DNA from: Gerris lacustris
Taxonomy: Eukaryota > Arthropoda > Insecta > Hemiptera > Gerridae
Reading direction: 5' to 3'
Length of the DNA stretch: 64,000 nucleotides
NCBI GenBank assembly: GCA_951217055.1
Contig: OX578286.1
Span: 42,299,937-42,363,936 of the forward strand
In this document: piece after piece, positions 35,030-46,615 of the stretch
How the letters are laid out: each line of letters begins with the position of its first letter
Numbering within the stretch: position 1 is the first letter of the stretch
Translations under genes and position numbers: made by a program
Notes under the pieces: generated by a model
Told to the model about the DNA's origin: nothing
Databases searched by the model: none
What the model saw: only the letters and a program-made list of their open reading frames with translations

Positions 35030-36125
35030 TTATTTATTACGTCATTGACTGTACTGTACATAATCTCAAATAACGTCATATGCAATTATTATTATGCATT
35101 ACGTCATTTAAGTTTTTCTCAGCTTAAACAATGTACATTTTTTTCGTTATTTCGAATGTAAATGAGCGAATAACTATTTAATGTAAATAGCAATTGTAAT
35201 AAATAGCAATTGTAATACATACTTTTTAATTTATATACTTATTTACTATCTATTTTTTTTTTTTTAATTTAAAATGCCGTTATATTTTTAATATTATTAT
35301 ATTTGTAAGGACCGAATTAAATTTTTAACTTTATTTACAATTTTAAAGTATCCATTATGTCATTAATGACGTAATTTAAGGATATTTATACAAATTAGTA
35401 TCCATTACGTCACTTATCTCAATCAAAATTAGATACTTCTATTAGTTTATAAGGATCAAATTAACAGTTTTAAGTATGCATTACGTCATTTACATTATTT
35501 TACCGAACGTAATATTATTAGTCTAAATGAACCAAGTTTGAAGTTAAATATCTTTAGTTTTTTAATGTCTATTTCGTTTTTTTATAATAATTGAAAGTAG
35601 TTGATGTAATTTGTTTATAAGGGCTAATTTGAAGTTTTAAGTATCTTTATACTTCTTATTAGTAGTATCCATTAAGTCATTTGAAAACTGTTGAAATGAC
35701 GTAATACGTAATATTATAAATCTTAATGGACCAAATTGAAGTTTTAAGTATCTTTATAATTCTTATTAGTATCCATTACGTCATTTAAAACTATTGAAAT
35801 GACGTAATATTTTAAATCTTAATGAACCAAATTGAAGTTTTAATATCTTTATACTTGTTATTAGTATCCATTACGTAATATAAAACAATATTGAAATGAC
35901 GTAATAATTAATATTATTATTATTTTTTCAATTTTAAATTAATATTTTTAAGTAAATATATACTTTCTTATTTGTGTATTTAATTAATAATAATTTAAAA
36001 TTACGTAATTTCATATGATAGAAAAAAATGGACTAAACTTTACCAATTTTTATGCAAAGTTGTATGTTATTGCACTATTAATTACACGTGTTTTTTTTTT
36101 TAAATAATTTAAAATGACGTAATAT
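35030..36125. repeat. Diverged tandem repeat carrying ten TGACGTAA sites
   Basis: Exact TGACGTAA or its inverse TTACGTCA starts at 35037, 35099, 35367, 35405, 35481, 35697, 35776, 35800, 35897 and 36115. One-off variants lie between. Several are paired as ATTACGTCATTT then AAATGACGTAAT about 20 bp apart, followed by TTTTAAGTATCTTTATA phrases, so an approximately 110-bp unit was duplicated and decayed while the octamers stayed. TGACGTAA is a bZIP (CREB/ATF) site. Confidence 0.7.
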
Positions 36126-36129
36126 AAGT

Positions 36130-36780
36130 GATGATATTAAATATATAGTTTTGTTGTAAGGCAAAATTAAAATAATAATAATATATTACCATCACTAAAT
36201 TGGTAATTTTCCCCTATTGATAAAGTTGTAATTAAAAAGAAAACTTGATATCATAGGTAAAAAGCCCATAACGTAATACATAGGGGGAAAATTTTTATTT
36301 CACTTTTTTATGTTCTTTTAAATGTTATTACCTTCGGCTCAATACTTAATTATGCTCTTTTTTATCTTATCTTTTGTGTTTATTGTGTCACTTATGTTTA
36401 TTTGGTTTTTCTTTAACGTGGTGGGTTTTTTTTTTTGTTCTCTTCGTGTTTTGTGTTTGCATTCGTCGATATTTTGTTATCACTTTTTATTTGCGGTTAT
36501 TTTTTTGATTAGGTTTTAATAGTTTTTATGTCGGTTATTGAAGTTTGTATATTTCAGTCTTGTGTTGGTATTACAACTGCATAGATGAATTTTTTAAGGA
36601 AAATAATCGTTATTTTGAAAACTTTTATGATTAACGTACGTAAATTTTTATATTTATTTTACAAGGTTTTGGGTCAGCTGAGGTCATACATGTTTATTAT
36701 TTATTTTATACTTTTCACTTAATTTTTAATTATATATTATGTTAATAATATTTATTTATTCTATTTTATTAATATTTACT
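36130..36780. other. No gene seen
   Basis: AT-rich. The 36322-36519 frame is Phe/Val-rich because of T-rich DNA. Confidence 0.5.
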
Positions 36781-36784
36781 TTAG

Positions 36785-37190
36785 CTTATCGAAGGTAACG
36801 GAAGCTATGTGATCGTTCTGAAGAACGAAAATGTTTATTGTCTCCGATTTAAAAAAAAATTCCAAGACAGAAATCCGTTTCAGACATCAAGGAACATTTT
36901 TGGTTCCGTGTCTGTCTGTCGCTCAATTTTTGCGAGCCAACATATCCTGAAAACCACTCGTACGATTTTAATGAAATTTGGATGTTAAGTCATAATTAGC
37001 CCATTGTTGGTCCCATATAAGTTTCAACCTTATGCACTTATTTGTTTCACTTCCACATGCGCACAAACATACATTTATTTACACCTATAGCTTCAAAGTT
37101 GCTCATCTGATTTTTATGAAATTTAGATGGTTTGTCAAACGTAGCCCGCAGATAGCCCCTGATTAATTTCTACCGTCCGCGCTCTTTAAA
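36785..37190 (+). repeat. Dispersed repeat R2, copy 3
   Basis: GGTAACGGAAGCTATGTGAT, CTTGGAATTT inverse, GTGTCTGTCTGTCGCTC, TTTTAATGAAATTTGGATG and CCCATTGTTGGTCCCATATA, with a second half ATTTAGATGGTTTGTCAAAC. The second half also matches 6110-6160 and 54240-54340. Confidence 0.8.
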
Positions 37191-38160
37191 TTTTTCTAAA
37201 TTGGTACTTACATTTAGGTAAATAAACAGGTCATGTGTGTGCTAGTCAGCACACAGCGAGGGTCCTTAGGCCACACTATATAGTGTTAACTGTAAAGTAA
37301 ATAAACAGAGTTTTTTTAAAATGCTAAAAAGCTTACTTTGAACTATTCTAAGAGTCTGATATTCTCAAAACACACTCTGATAAAGTATTTTTTGCCACTG
37401 AACAGGACTGCAACAGTATAAATACATCAAAAAGACCATAATTATAAAAAGACGTATTTTGTCAATAAAAAATAAAATAATATTTTTTTCGAAATTTCCA
37501 AAAAGTGGTATCTTTACTTTTGGTTGAAGAATGTTCAGGAATTTTTTCAGATTTTTTGCACATCACATAAGCGAGATAGAGGGGGGGGGGCACGTTTTAC
37601 ACCCACTTCAAACTTGCCTACGCTCGCCCTATCAAAGTTATATCCAAAGAATTATATATTTTTGTAATCACTTCGACGTACCCTTTCATTATGATACCCC
37701 TCACGGTGTCGAAAAAAAAAAAAAAAAAATTAACCCTTAAGTTTTTTTACACTAATTTTTTTTTGAAAAATATTTTTTTAAGTCGCTATATTTTTAAAAT
37801 ATGTGGGTAGGTACAAGACACATACATGCTAAATTTCTAAGTGATCGGACGAAAGCTGTAGCCGTGAGTGCATGCGAGAGGACGGACGGACAGACACACG
37901 CAGGAAAATATAAGGGTCCTTGGGTTTTGCCTACGGACCCTAAAAATCAAAACAATTTTGACAGATTTACAAAATGGCTGAAAATTAAATAAATTTAACA
38001 ATAATAGGTTTTAAATTCATAACATTTTTGAAGTATACGACATAAGATAGAGGAAGCTATGTGCCACACTAATTGGCAGTCTATTTTAAATAAATACTTG
38101 TATATTTATTTATTTTTCAAATTCCAAAGAAGTAAATAAATAAAAGGGAATATGCATCAA
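37191..38160. repeat. Decayed dispersed repeats
   Basis: 37801-37945 has CGGACGGACAGACACACGCA then GGGTTTTGCCTACGGACCCT, a pattern seen at the ends of many insect dispersed repeats. 37560-37710 is unique with a poly-G tract. AGCTATGTGCCACACTAATT at 38054 is the terminus shared with 3841 and 49806. No coding sequence. Confidence 0.5.
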
Positions 38161-38815
38161 AAGAATGAGCACATTTTTTTATTTTATTTTTTGTGTGGGG
38201 AATTCTGGGTGTACGAACCTCCTTGACATTAACATTGTAAATACATTTTTATGTGCTAATATAAATTTTTTAAAAAAAAAAAATTACCATATATTTTTTT
38301 TATCTCTTTCTTGTTTTTCGATCTTAGTTATTATCTTATATAAGATATATGTAATATAATATTATTGTGTTGAACAATTTTAAGGAAAAAAAAAATTAGA
38401 AAAAGATTTTTCATGATGTAGATGTGATAAATATTTTTGCTTTGAAATCCAGTTAGCGTTGTTTAGGTCGATGGCCGTCCTTCTGAAGCAAGGACGTTTC
38501 TCGAGGGGGCCGAGATTGTAGAGGGAGAAACTAGAATATCTCCTACCCTGGACAGAGTCTGGACTCTGGACGAATACGGGCACACACAATGTACAGGTCT
38601 TGAATAACTATCCAGTCCTGAATGTCCGCAGCTTACTCTTTTTATTCTGTCTGCATTGGCTTTATTTTATTTTATTTTTTTTTTTAAATAAGAGAGTGTT
38701 ATTTCTTTAAACTTTCAGAAGTAAAAGTTTGTTTGCGGATTTGGAATCATTTCATTTTAAAAAAGATTGTTAGTTCGTTCCTTCTATTTAAAAATATTAA
38801 ATAGTATATTATGTT
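38161..38815. other. No gene seen
   Basis: AT-rich except 38455-38600, which is mixed composition (a 69-residue minus frame, unrecognised). Confidence 0.4.
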
Positions 38816-38818
38816 ACT

Positions 38819-39325
38819 AGGCTGTGAAGTAAGTTTTTTCTTTACCGCGGCAATTACATTTACTGTCGAGCGAAGCCAGACAGTAAATATTGCCAAGGTA
38901 AAGAAAAAACACTTCACAGTCGCGTAGCATATGCTATTTTTTCTGAGGTAGCAGACAATGAAAAAACATTAAATATTAATCACTAATCAATATATAATAA
39001 TAACAAATATTAGTACATACTTAAGACTTAAAAAAAGAAACCTTTAAAAGAGGTTACACTATAAGAAAAGATAAATAAAACGCATTGACATCTAGCGGAT
39101 TTTAATCGTACTAGAAGCATTTCTACAAAGACTGCAGCGGTACTAACGGAAGTTTTGACAACTACCCGCCGGAAAATAAAAATCTTTTAGTTCCTAGGAC
39201 GTAAAATATTTTTTCTTTACAGCTAGGAGTAATGAAAAGATATTTTAAGTCCACGTAATGAAAAAATGGATTTTAGCTATGTTTTTTAGGCTCTAAAGTT
39301 ACTATTTAATATTTCACAGCCTACC
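38819..39325 (-). mobile_element. Family 3 non-autonomous element
   Basis: The hairpin end at 38819-38933 has arms GGCTGTGAAGTAAGTTTTTT and TTTTTTCTTTACC with their inverse (GGTAAAGAAAAAACACTTCA, then CAGTC) around a loop containing TCGAGCGAAGCCAGA. The far end is AATATTTCACAGCCT at 39310-39324. So the terminal sequence appears three times: both ends and an internal inverted copy. No ORF. Layout and loop core resemble families 1 and 2. Confidence 0.7.
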
Positions 39326-39402
39326 ACGGAAAAAATATATTGCTCGCGAGCTTACCTACCAATAATTAAAATCATTGGGATCATTCTGAAGAAACAAAAA
39401 AA

Positions 39403-39780
39403 ACATCTACGATTGATACGAAATATAAACATTTTATCTCTATTTTTAGATGCGTAGAGAGTTATTCTTTTCGTATTTGTATTCATTGCGCATGTGTGTT
39501 TCATAATTATTCTTTATTTCCGCACTAGGGCGGAAATAAAGATAAAGACGGTTTTAACAAAACTAATTTGCTGTTTGTTTAATTAAAGTAACTTTTTTGT
39601 TTTGTTTTTTTTGTATTTATTATTAAAATCTAACAATGCTAGATAAAGTACGGTACACAACTCGTACGAAAACAGCATTTTGCTTTGCTCGTGTGGTTTT
39701 ACTACCCTCGCTATCGCTCGGGTCCAAATTCCACACTCGCATGCAAAATGCTACTTTCCGCACTCGACGCGTAATGTACT
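39403..39780 (+). mobile_element. Family 1 non-autonomous element, copy 5 (ORF deleted)
   Basis: It starts ATCTACGATTGATACG and keeps the dyad (39511-39542) but with different arms: TCTTTATTTCCGC and GCGGAAATAAAGA, a perfect 13-bp match, centre CACTAGGG. About 200 bp including the ORF is missing. The hairpin GTACGGTACACAACTCGTAC to GCGTAATGTACT is intact. Confidence 0.85.
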
Positions 39781-39907
39781 ATTACATATCTGTGAATTCA
39801 AATATTTTTCTTGTGTCTATTTGTCGTTCTGTCATGTAACTTTTTTTGCTATCCACCTTAAAACCACCTTATTGAAAATTATAAAAAATATTCATACGAT
39901 TTTTTTT

Positions 39908-40183
39908 TTACTTTTCCTCACTAACGAGCGACAGCGAGGGTAGTAAAACCACACGAGCAATGCAAAATGCCGTTTTCGCACGAGTACCGTACCGTACTTT
40001 ATCTACGATTGTTAGATTTAAATAATACATACAGAAAAAAATAAACTTACTGTATGTAAGTTCGTATCTCGCTCTTGATAATGATGGCATTAATTCTTGA
40101 GTTGTATTTTTTGCCGAATTAATTATTTCTGGAGGAGTATTATTATTCTCCACATTTTCGTCAAAGTCACTTGATTCACTCAT
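39908..40183 (-). CDS. Family 1 ORF, copy 6 (91 residues)
   Basis: MSESSDFDENVENNNTPPEI, then SLSRARYELTYSKFIFF. One Asn insertion and a Glu to Ala change relative to copy 3; the rest of the first 48 residues is nearly the same. Past the Phe-rich segment the frame crosses the terminal repeats as in copy 3. Possible product unknown. Confidence 0.35.
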   Translation of the reverse strand: MSESSDFDENVENNNTPPEIINSAKNTTQELMPSLSRARYELTYSKFIFFCMYYLNLTIVDKVRYGTRAKTAFCIARVVLLPSLSLVSEEK

Positions 40184-40442
40184 TGTTTTTCACTAAAAAC
40201 TCGATATAAACAGTTACTTTAATAAAAGAACAGCAAATTAATTTTGTCAAATGTAAACAAACTCGCTAATCGTGCGTAAAGCTGAAGAATTCCTCTTCTT
40301 TACAGCCCTAGGGTGGTAAAGAAGAGGAATTGTTCAGAACTATGAGACGCGCATGCGCAATGAATACAAGTACGTAAATAATCACTTTCTACGCATCTAA
40401 ACAGAGATACAATGTTTATATTTCGTATCAATCGTAGATAAA
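39922..40442 (-). mobile_element. Family 1 non-autonomous element, copy 6
   Basis: A minus-strand copy facing copy 5, about 140 bp away. The outer hairpin arm is truncated (begins ACGAGCGACAGCGAGG). The ORF begins at 40183, and the dyad at 40287-40330 has centre CCCTAGGG and one two-base mismatch. The end is AATCGTAGATAAA at 40442. Confidence 0.87.
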
Positions 40443-40499
40443 AGTATTGTTTTTTTAAAAAGAAAAGGTTTTTCGAAAGTAACCCTCCTGATTGTCTCA

Positions 40500-41279
40500 T
40501 ATTCATTTAAACTTTCTGCGTACATTTTAATTAATTAATTAATTTCTATTAATAGCATCGTTTAGGGTTTGTTATTTGGTAGTGTCATGTTCTTTAACAG
40601 TACTTCTTTAGGGGTTGTTAGTTAGTAGTTTCATATTCTTTGACAGTACTTTATATTAGAGGTATTTTTGCACGTTTCCTAACAATACATACTTCTATCG
40701 GAACTGACCAATTATTTCTCCCCTAGTGTAAACTGTACGTACAGTGCACATATAATTGGGGGGATAAATTGTTTTAATTTCTTCACCCCTCTTTCACTAT
40801 TAGACTTCTCTCATTATATGCTCTTTTTGTTTCTTCTTTCGGACTTCTTTTTTCTTAAATATTGTAGACTATTTCTTCACACTCCCCTTTTTTAGAAGTG
40901 TTTATCTCACATAGTTGTAGTTTCTTCCAACTACTTCAGACTTCTCTCCCCTAATTATGCTCTATTTGTTTCTTCTATCCTCCCCTTATAAGATTTATTT
41001 CACCGACTTCCCTTACGGTTTCTTCCAACCCACCTCCTCTTTAAGACTTATTTTCTTTAAATTAAATCGTTGATTGTTTTTTATCCCCTTCCCCCTTTTT
41101 TTAGAAGTGTTTTGCTCACATATTTGTAGTTTCTTCCACTACTTCAGACTTCTGTCCTTCATATCCACCTCCCCTTTTAGACTTCTTCTCTTTTTTTTTT
41201 TTATTTCAACGAACTTCTTTTCCCTAATTTGTATGTATTGTTATTGTTTCTTCATCAAATCCTCTACTTGCAATTCTAT
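40500..41279 (+). repeat. Pyrimidine-rich degenerate repeat
   Basis: TTTCTTCCAACTACTTCAGACTTC-like phrases recur from 40790 to 41270 and resume after the hAT element (42256-42440), so the element split this tract. Also two copies of a 60-bp phrase at 40555-40655 (TTTAGGGGTTGTTAGTTAGT). Confidence 0.6.
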
Positions 41280-42255
41280 CCCTTATCCAGGGCCTATTTA
41301 ACAAATGGGCCCGGTGGGCCCTGGCCCAGGGGCGCAGAGGTTTTGGGGCGCACGAGGTTAGGCCAAACAAAATCTATTTTCTCAGGAACTAAATTATTCC
41401 CGGGAAAACCGCTTATATCGTCAGATTTGTTTTGACTACATTTTTAGCATTTTCTAATCAAAATCGTCGGAACCGTTTTCGAGAAATAATTTTTTTTCAT
41501 GTTTTTTCAGAGTTTTTGGGGGTAACGCCCCCAGATCCAAATTAGAAACTAAAATTAATTTCTCGCCTCTGGGTATGATTCTTCTGAACATGTATGCCAA
41601 ATTTCGTGAAAGTCGGCCGAGTAGTTTTGGCTCCAGGCGTCTGCATAGATAGACGACACCCAAATATTTTTTAAAACCCACTTTTTTGGACTAAGGGGAC
41701 CTCAAAACGTGTAAATCCATCAAACTAAAATTTTCTCTTTATATGAGACACAATAATAAACTAAACAATTTTATGGTTCTTTTCATTGGGCAGATTTTGA
41801 AGATATAATTATTGAATTTGCTATGAAAAAATCGGTCTGAGACAACTCAGACAAACTTTCTGATATGTAATACGAAACACTTAGCCCAGTATTTTCCAAT
41901 TGCTAGTTTTCCTAGTTATATTTAATTATTATTGAACATTTCATGAAAGTATCGGCGGGGAATCCGTCCGCGTTTTATGCTATTTTCTCAGGAACTAGAT
42001 TTTTCCCGGGAAAACTGCTTATGTCGTTAGATTCGAATTTAAACGTACTAATACATTTTAGATGTTATTAATAAAAATCGTCGGAACCGTTTTTCAGGGC
42101 TAAAATGCATTTCTCGATTTAGCCTCGGGGTATGATTTTTCTGAACATGTATGCCAAATATCGTCAAAATCGGGGGGGGGGGGGGGGGGGTCAAGGGCGC
42201 GGGTGTCTCTTGGGCCCAGAGCGCATCACATGCTTATCGCGGGCCTGCCCTTATC
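41280..42255. mobile_element. 960-bp non-autonomous hAT element with 8-bp duplication CCCTTATC
   Basis: CCCTTATC lies at 41280-41287 and 42248-42255. The element (41288-42247) has ends CAGGGCCTATTTAACAAATG and CGCGGGCCTG, and subterminal GGGCCC-rich blocks. The interior carries two R3 copies (41370-41760, 41940-42170) and a poly-G tract. No transposase frame remains. R3 as seen elsewhere may be the inside of this element family. Confidence 0.85.
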
Positions 42256-42549
42256 CAGACTTTTTTCCCTGAATTATTACGTGTTTTTATTAATTCTTCC
42301 AATCTACCCTTTTGGACTTGTACATAATAGGTTCTTAAGTATATTCTCTTCCGGAATGCGTTCTTCTTCTTTCTTCTTTAGCACTTATTTCCCCTTTATA
42401 ACAGATAAATTCGTTGTTTTCTTTTCCTCCGTTCCAATTTAGTACGGAGTTGGCGTTTCCGCAGATTATCGTTAGTACAGTTTTGTCTGTCTTTCACTCA
42501 TGTCTTCCCCACTCCGAATGAATAAATAAAAAATAAAAAAAAAAAAAAA

Positions 42550-42945
42550 CCCACTTCTATCTGGGAGTCGGTCCAAAACAACCACGTAACAACTTCATGG
42601 TAAGGGGTTCTCTGACTATCCCCACCTTGGTCTTGCTCTTCACTTCTGTTATGAATCTACCGTGCCAAGTGGTGGGGACAGAATACATCGCCCATCTCTC
42701 TCTAGCAACAACGTTAAAGAATCAAACCGCGAAACTGAGAAGGCGCCTCTACAACAGCGCGACAGGGTGGAGGGGATAACCTCCTATACCCAACCACTGT
42801 CCGACTATCTCATCTGGCTGGGAATTCCATTACACATATTTTTTGTATCCCCTCCGTCTCTCCACATCTTTTTCCTTCGCTATTCGAACGTCAGTCCACC
42901 GTTAGAATTCGTTCAGTGCGGACCTCTTTTAAAAAACCTCTAAGC
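42550..42945 (+). other. GC-balanced unique stretch, candidate exon
   Basis: Composition is much less AT-rich than either side. A + frame from 42597 reads MVRGSLTIPTLVLLFTSVMN then LPCQVVG, like a signal peptide, but ends after 60 residues and ATG|GTAAGG there could equally be a splice donor. A second frame (42662-42943) is 93 residues with no known domain. It may be a first exon of an unseen gene or a relic. I recognise nothing in it. Confidence 0.25.
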
Positions 42946-43870
42946 AAACCTTACGTTTACCTTAACCAAACCAACTAAATAAAAACCCGATTTTTGCATT
43001 CAAAAACAACATTTTTAAAATAATTTAAATATCGTAATCGTTAAAAGATATAACTATTATATAATTATTAGTTCAATATAAAAAATAAAAACTTTTAATT
43101 CTTTTATTAGTTAAGTGAACTATTATTACATTAAAACATTTTTTTTTAAACAATTAATTATTTAAAAAAATAAATCTCAAGTGATATATATGATATATTT
43201 ATGATAGTATCATCGGGATCGGATTTCCAACTTGAAAAAATCAAATTTTTTTTCATAAAAATCTTTCAACTGATTTGTGCCGATTTTGAAACACAAGTAA
43301 GTCTATTTAACTCTATAATAATAATTAACTAAATTGTATTTTTATTTTCAATATTATTCTATATATATTTTAATAATTGATAAAATTTAAATATGAAAAT
43401 AAGTACATTAATATATTTAATAAATCTATTTTTATATTTCTAGAGTTTCTATTTTTATAGTGCATCTTTTAATCTATTGTGCCAAAAGTAAAACTTTTTG
43501 AAGTTATTTATTTTATGAATTACTTTTTCACTTTTTCACTTTTTTAATTTAATTTTTTTTTTTTTTTTTTAAATATTCATTTATATCTTAATTAATAAAT
43601 TATAAAAAAAGGATCAACCTACAAATAAAAAACAATCTATTTTTGTACTTCTAAACGTTTCTATTCTGTTCCATCTTTTGTGCCAAAAGCGACTCTTAAG
43701 ATGTTATTAATTTATCAATTCAAAAGATTACATAACTCTTAAAATGTATTATATAACTAAAATGATTACAATACATCAAAAAGTATTATATTAACAATTA
43801 TATAATTTTTTAAACGAACAAATCTTCGTTTTGGTGTTGTCCAATTTATAAGAGGACTTGTTTTTTTTTT
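42946..43870. other. Very AT-rich, no gene seen
   Basis: Two loosely similar blocks (43430-43510 and 43640-43700; ATTGTGCCAAAAGTAAA, TTTGTGCCAAAAGCGAC) point to an old duplication. Confidence 0.5.
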
Positions 43871-43884
43871 TTTACACTTCTACA

Positions 43885-44115
43885 ATATGTACAGAAGATG
43901 ATGTTCCTCTGTCCAATAGTTCTTTAGACAAATGATGTTCTTCTATCCAATAGTTCCTTTATACAAGTGATGTTCTTCTGTCCAATAGTTCTTTAGACAA
44001 ATTATGTTCTTCTATCCAATAGTTCCTTTATACAAGTGATGTTCTTCTGTCCAATAGTTCTTTACACAAGTAATTTTTCTCTGTCCAAAAGTTCTTTGGA
44101 CAAAGGATCCTCTTG
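43885..44115 (+). repeat. Minisatellite of about 36-bp units
   Basis: About six units: GATGTTCTTCTGTCCAATAG plus TTCTTTAGACAAAT or TTCCTTTATACAAGT alternate, making a 72-bp dimer. The last unit has TCTTTGGACAAAGGATCC. Confidence 0.85.
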
Positions 44116-44980
44116 AGAATATAAAAGTGATTACATCCCTTAGAAATCAATCATTATTGTCACTTAATACTTAATACATCTGTAAATTTGGGTTTCGATG
44201 TACAGAATGTGACGAGATTGGACGAAACAAAGAATATCTATAATATTTAATTAATTTTGTCAATTTTCTTAAAGAAATATATGCACTCTACTATTTTTTT
44301 TTTTTTTTTTTTTTCAAAAAATAACCTTACCTAATTAATTATTTTTTCAAGTGCTCATTATCGAAATGTAATCTTGAGAGTGTTTTTAATGTCCCCGATT
44401 AACAATTTTGTCTTTTAATTGACAATTGAAAATTATTTTCGAAAGTTTATTCGTAGCCATATTTTTTTTTTTTACCAATTAACACGTACCAACTTAACTT
44501 TTATTTTATTCATTATTATTTATTTATCATAATTCTTTATCAGTCTGGAATTATTTAATAAAAGAAAAAAATAACATATTTAAGTACTCATAATACATAA
44601 ATTATAGTTGTGATTTTTTTTTTTTTTTTTTTTACTGATATTTTATTATACATTTATTTATCTTTCTTATTGGTTAATTTTCTTCATAAGGAACATTTTT
44701 TTTTATTCTTAAATAAGTTATATAATATGCATCTATTGTATATAATTGAATTTCTATCAAATATTTATTATCTCTTTTTTTTAACCTTTTTCCTATAATT
44801 AAAAAAGTTATCTTTTTCCCCATTTTTTTTTTAAATCTTTTTTCAGATCATGATCTTTTTTTTTGCTGTAAGATTCTTATTTCTATCTATTAAAATAAAC
44901 AAATTCTAGACTTCATTGTTTCATTAGACAAATTAACAGAACTACGGTGTACTCTTTTTTTTATAATTTGATAAAATATG
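44116..44980. other. Very AT-rich, no gene seen
   Basis: Poly-T tracts at 44297, 44466, 44617; no recognised feature. Confidence 0.5.
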
Positions 44981-44984
44981 CATT

Positions 44985-45322
44985 TATCTTTAAGTCGTTT
45001 CATTCTTAAATGTTAAAAATACATTCTTCTTTTAGACGTTTTATTCTTAAATGTTAAAAATACATTCTTCTTTTAGTAGTTTCATTCTTAAATGTTAAAA
45101 ATTCATTCTTCTTTTAGTCGTTTCATTCTTAAATGTTAAAAATACATTCTTCTTTTAGTCGTTTCATTCTTAAATGTTAAAAATACATTCTTCTTTTAGT
45201 CGTTTCATTCTTAAATGTTAAAAATACATTCTTCTTTTAGTCGTTTCATTCTTAAATGTTAAAAATACATTCTTCTTTTAGTAGTTTCATTCTTAAATGT
45301 TAAAAATTCATTCTTCTTTTGG
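44985..45322 (+). repeat. 41-bp minisatellite, eight units
   Basis: The unit contains TCGTTTCATTCTTAAATGTT and AAAAATACATTCTTCTTTTA. Starts of TTTCATTC are 41 bases apart. Units two, three, seven and eight carry small variants. Confidence 0.93.
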
Positions 45323-45409
45323 AAGTTCCATTGCCCTATCTTCCATTGATACTTTAAATATTATTGTTTAATTATTTCGTACTTCTTTCATTCTTATTTT
45401 CATCCTTCT

Positions 45410-45690
45410 ATTCTTCTTGATTAATTTGTTACGTAATTTCATTTTTATTGTTTACCTCTTTTACATAATTTCATTCATATTGTTCGCTTGTTTACCGTAA
45501 TTTCATTCTCATTGTTTATCTTTTCAATAAGTTTTTTCATATCGTTTACTTTTTCGCCATAATTTCATTCTTATTGTTTACTTGTTCGCCTTTATTTCAT
45601 TCTTTTTGTTTACTTGTTCACCATAATTTCATTCTTATTGTTTATTTGTTCGCCTTAATTTCATTCTTATTGTTTACTTTCACCTATAAT
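45410..45690 (+). repeat. Diverged minisatellite of about 33-bp units
   Basis: AATTTCATTCTTATTGTTTA followed by CTTGTTCGCCTT or a variant, about eight times. Confidence 0.8.
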
Positions 45691-46065
45691 TCAATAGTTA
45701 AGTAATATTCATATTACTGATAAACTAATTTAATTTCAAGTGAATACGGTATGAGACATTTTACTCTATATCGATTTATTTACAATCTATTTCCAATCGA
45801 TTGTAAAAGGAAAATTTTAAAATGTTGAAATGTAATATTCTCGATTTCATGTTACAATCTCGATATAACCTTATGTGATTACAACACTCTCCTTACTGTG
45901 TTGAGGTTAAAACAATTTCAATATCTCTGACTCTGACCAAACCAGGCTAAAGGTGCTGGTTAACTCATTTACTACACACACAGACAAATATTACATATAA
46001 AACATGTGTATGTATATATCTCAAGGTTTTTCAAGGACGTTTCTTCACATTTTAATATAATTCCC
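45691..46065. other. No gene seen
   Basis: AT-rich; no feature beyond scattered TCGATTT phrases. Confidence 0.5.
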
Positions 46066-46069
46066 TTTC

Positions 46070-46615
46070 TATTTTATTTATAATATTATGCTTCATATAC
46101 GCTTCTTTATTTATATTATTTATTCTAATAGTATATATTAATAATTCTTAAATTAGTTCATTTTTCCGCTTATTTATTTTATTTTATTTCATTCTTTAAT
46201 GTTATATGCCAACTATTTATTTTATTTTTTAAACAAAGATCTAAAATTCTTAAATTAAATAATTTTATTTTAACCACTATTCATTTAAATAAACCACTAT
46301 TCATATTTATTATAATATTTAAATATAGACTTAAAACTCTTCATATATTTTATATTAAGTACAACTTTTTACTTTCTTACCTTTAAGCTAGTTATAGATC
46401 TAAAACTCTTAAAAGATTATTATACTTAGATATTAATCCATTCATTTATAATATTATATACCACTATATATTTTGTTATTTTTAAATAAAGATCTTGAAA
46501 TCTTAAATTAAATACTTATGTTTTAACCAAGTCATTTATATTTACCTCTATTTATTTTATTATTAATATTTTTAAATAATATAGACTTAGAACTCTTAAA
46601 AAATAAATAAATTAT
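46070..46615 (+). repeat. Strongly diverged tandem repeat, about 130 bp
   Basis: Recurring ATTTTAACCA, CATTCATTTATAATATTATA and AAAGATCTAAAACTCTTAAA phrases, four to five times with many changes. Confidence 0.55.

Noticed and set aside
44985..45322. CRISPR-like array of 41-bp direct repeats
   Set aside because: Units abut with no unique spacers, there are no cas genes, and the DNA is eukaryotic.
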